Source: Argyresthia goedartella (taxonomy: Eukaryota > Arthropoda > Insecta > Lepidoptera > Argyresthiidae). Taken from it: DNA of 64,000 nucleotides. Within the stretch, counting starts at the first letter, position 1. The number at the start of each line of letters is the position of its first letter. Below are positions 49,201-52,200 of the stretch, piece by piece. The notes under the pieces were generated by a model. It was not told the origin of the DNA and did not search any database. It was given only the letters and a program-made list of their open reading frames with translations. The stretch spans positions 5,235,501-5,299,500 of the forward strand of contig OX463809.1 of assembly GCA_949825045.1 (NCBI GenBank), in the 5' to 3' direction. A program made the translations under genes and the position numbers.

Positions 49201-52200
49201 AAAAGGTACACGTTCATTGTAAAGTTAATATCACTTTGGTAGCTAAAAGGTAGCAACAGGCAGAGCCCTGTCAACCAACATGCACAATTAGTGGTCACGA
49301 AAGCTCATCTCAAAACAACCTTGAGCTGGACGAATATTTATATCTCGGGTGAGGAGCTTTAATGAACATCGCTTTTCCTATCCTACCATAGTTTGCTAAA
49401 AGAGATCTAATTTTAGAGCTAATCTCGCTTTTGGTTACTAAGTACTTGCATCTTAAAAGAATTAAACTTTTAGTTCTATAATAGATAAATATTACTACTT
49501 AATTGCGAATCTATGTGTTTTGTTTGACGATTTTCAAACTCAAAATAGCCAAAAGCCAAAATGGTTGCCGAACTAGTGAGTACGTCTCGACGATCGTCTC
49601 TTAAAACAATATTCTTAAGTGTGTCGTAGAATCACGTTCATAGATTTGTTTTCATAAATAATAATCGTGTATGTGGACAGTCAATACGTCTCTCCGAGCA
49701 ATGCTAAATCATGGGATGAAGTACAGGAAACGCCTTGACGAGCTCGTCACGAGCGACGAGACGAAACAAAGGCGCTGTGGACAATTCGGTACTTGCCTAA
49801 ATGATGGCTAAGTTTTGTTCTGAACACAATCGCGGAAGAAAGGTGGCCACTCAGCATGAGCAATAGTTGCGTAAGAGCGCAAGTGTGTGCGTGTGAGTAT
49901 GTGTGTGTGTGTCACGCCTCGCGCCGTGCGGTGTGGAAATGATAAGATGGTCATCCATTGAGACATTTTGTGTGGATAGAAATTTGGCTTGAAGGTCGTC
50001 GAGGGTGTGACGTGATTGTCATAGATGAGTCTGATGATGAGTGGGTTATACAATGCCGCAATAATGCCTCTTGAAAGAAAATTAAGGTTAATTAATATTT
50101 TTCAATGTTTCTTTAGCTGATACATAAACAAAAAAGTCGGTATAATCTTAATTATGTTATGAGCTGAATACTTTACCAGAGTTTATAACAATGCGAAAGC
50201 TTTGACACAAAATAGTTTTCAACAAATTACAGTCTTCACAAAATAAAAGGCCCGGTGACAGCGTCCGTGTCACTGACGTAATAAGGTTGAATTAAATTTG
50301 GACCACCGGGCCTTTATTTTGTGAAGCTACAAGTCTTCACTTAATTCAACCTTATTACGTGAAGTTAGTATTTTGTGAAGACTTCTAGGTAACGCGTTGA
50401 TGTCTTTTATATGGGAGAAAAAAAAACTTTTAATTTCTCGGCTTTGCTAAGGACAATTAGTGGAGGTAAGAATAAAATAATAAGATATCGCTATTAATAT
50501 ACTCTGTCAGTGGTGCTAATGAGGAATATACATAATTAAGAAATCGATGTGTACATCATATGAAGTACACGCTCAGGACGATAATAAAGTCGACATTACA
50601 ATGGCAATGTCTAGCCGACTACATAACAAGGTATCGCGTGAACCAACATTACATTAGTGGTGGATGTTCCTGAGCTAATATTTAATCAGCAATCTTGGGC
50701 ATGCTTTGTGGTGTTAATAATAAAATTATTTAATAATCAAGTATGCCATAACTCGCGATTGTTCCCGATAATAGCGACTCGTAAGTTCTTAAACACTTTA
50801 TGTTGCGGCAAGTTTACGATATCTAACCTATATTTAGACAGAGACGAAGCTTTTGCATAAGGTTTGCGTATGCGCGGAGTATTTAATTACACCGATGTAA
50901 TATAATGATTGTGGGCTTTCATAAAGGCTGTGAAACTGATACTAATCGTAGTTGTACAACGAGAACAACTTCGGCTGTACTTTCGTTCGTTGATGACTTC
51001 TAGAGCGGTCCAGATCGATACGATTTTTATTGGAATAAGCATATTTTATTAACGTTTTAGTCTATGTCAATATAACATATATAGCATCACGCCTTCTCCC
51101 ATACGGGGTGGCAGAGCCACAGTGTGCCCACGTTTAGCTACTTTATCGACACTCCATTTTGCGTGACAGTGGGCAAGCCCATCGCCGCTGCTATGGAGAT
51201 GGAAGGTTTCCTCACGATATTTTCCATTCCGTTAGAACGTCTGTATGATGTACTTAAAATAATTAATTATCTCATTTGTAAATGGCCAGCATCGTATTCG
51301 GACCCGCATCTCCTGCGTGAGAAGCGAGCGTGAAACCACTAGACCACGGAGCACTTCCTACTCATATTAAGTGTGTAATATTTACGCATACAACTAAATG
51401 TTATAAGTTCATTCAAAGTTTACTTTATAAAGATCTGAATTGTGTTTGACTGTATAATTATATTATAGATACATAGGTACTCTTAATGAAAATGAGTTCC
51501 GTGGTCTAATAGGTATCACGCTTGCTTCTCAGACAGGAGACGCAGGTTCAAATCCTGACCATGTACCAATGAGATAATCAATTTATCTTAAGTACATTAT
51601 CAGACGCTCAGTGTTTCGGATGACACGTTAAGCTGAAGGTCCCGGCTACTATCGCAATGTGCTAGTGGTCGTAAAACCCCTCCATCAACCCGCACTGAGC
51701 CAGCGTGGTGGAGTATGGCTTAATGTTACTCGTATCCGGGAAAAGGCATGTGCCCCTCGGTGGGGACAATGATGGGCTACATTTACTTACTATACTCTTT
51801 ATTCTGACACCAATACAACGGAAAGATTCCAGAAGATATAAATGTTCATACAGAAATATCCGAGGCGATGGTAATCATAGAATTAAGCTGAACTTCAAAA
51901 TAAGTCAATATGAAGTCATTCGTGTGACCGAAGTAAAAATTTGAAGAGGCATCAATAGATCAGGCGACAAGTGCCTCACACTGAGTTATTATTAGATATT
52001 ATTCACAAAAAATAATAATATGGAACTGACAAGCCGATCAAAGAGCAAAGATGGTTTCTGTAACTGGCTGTCAATTATAAGAGCATAACGAAAGCTTAGC
52101 AACGCACACACATTTTTGTGATACACTGTATCGCGGATGCCCGATCAATAACACAAGTAAAAACTCTCATCAACATCACTTGCCCAAAAGCAGTGTTTAT

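Noticed and set aside
48856..49251. Possible CRISPR-like array
   Set aside because: The whole 44-bp unit repeats without unique spacers and the genome is eukaryotic, so it is a minisatellite.
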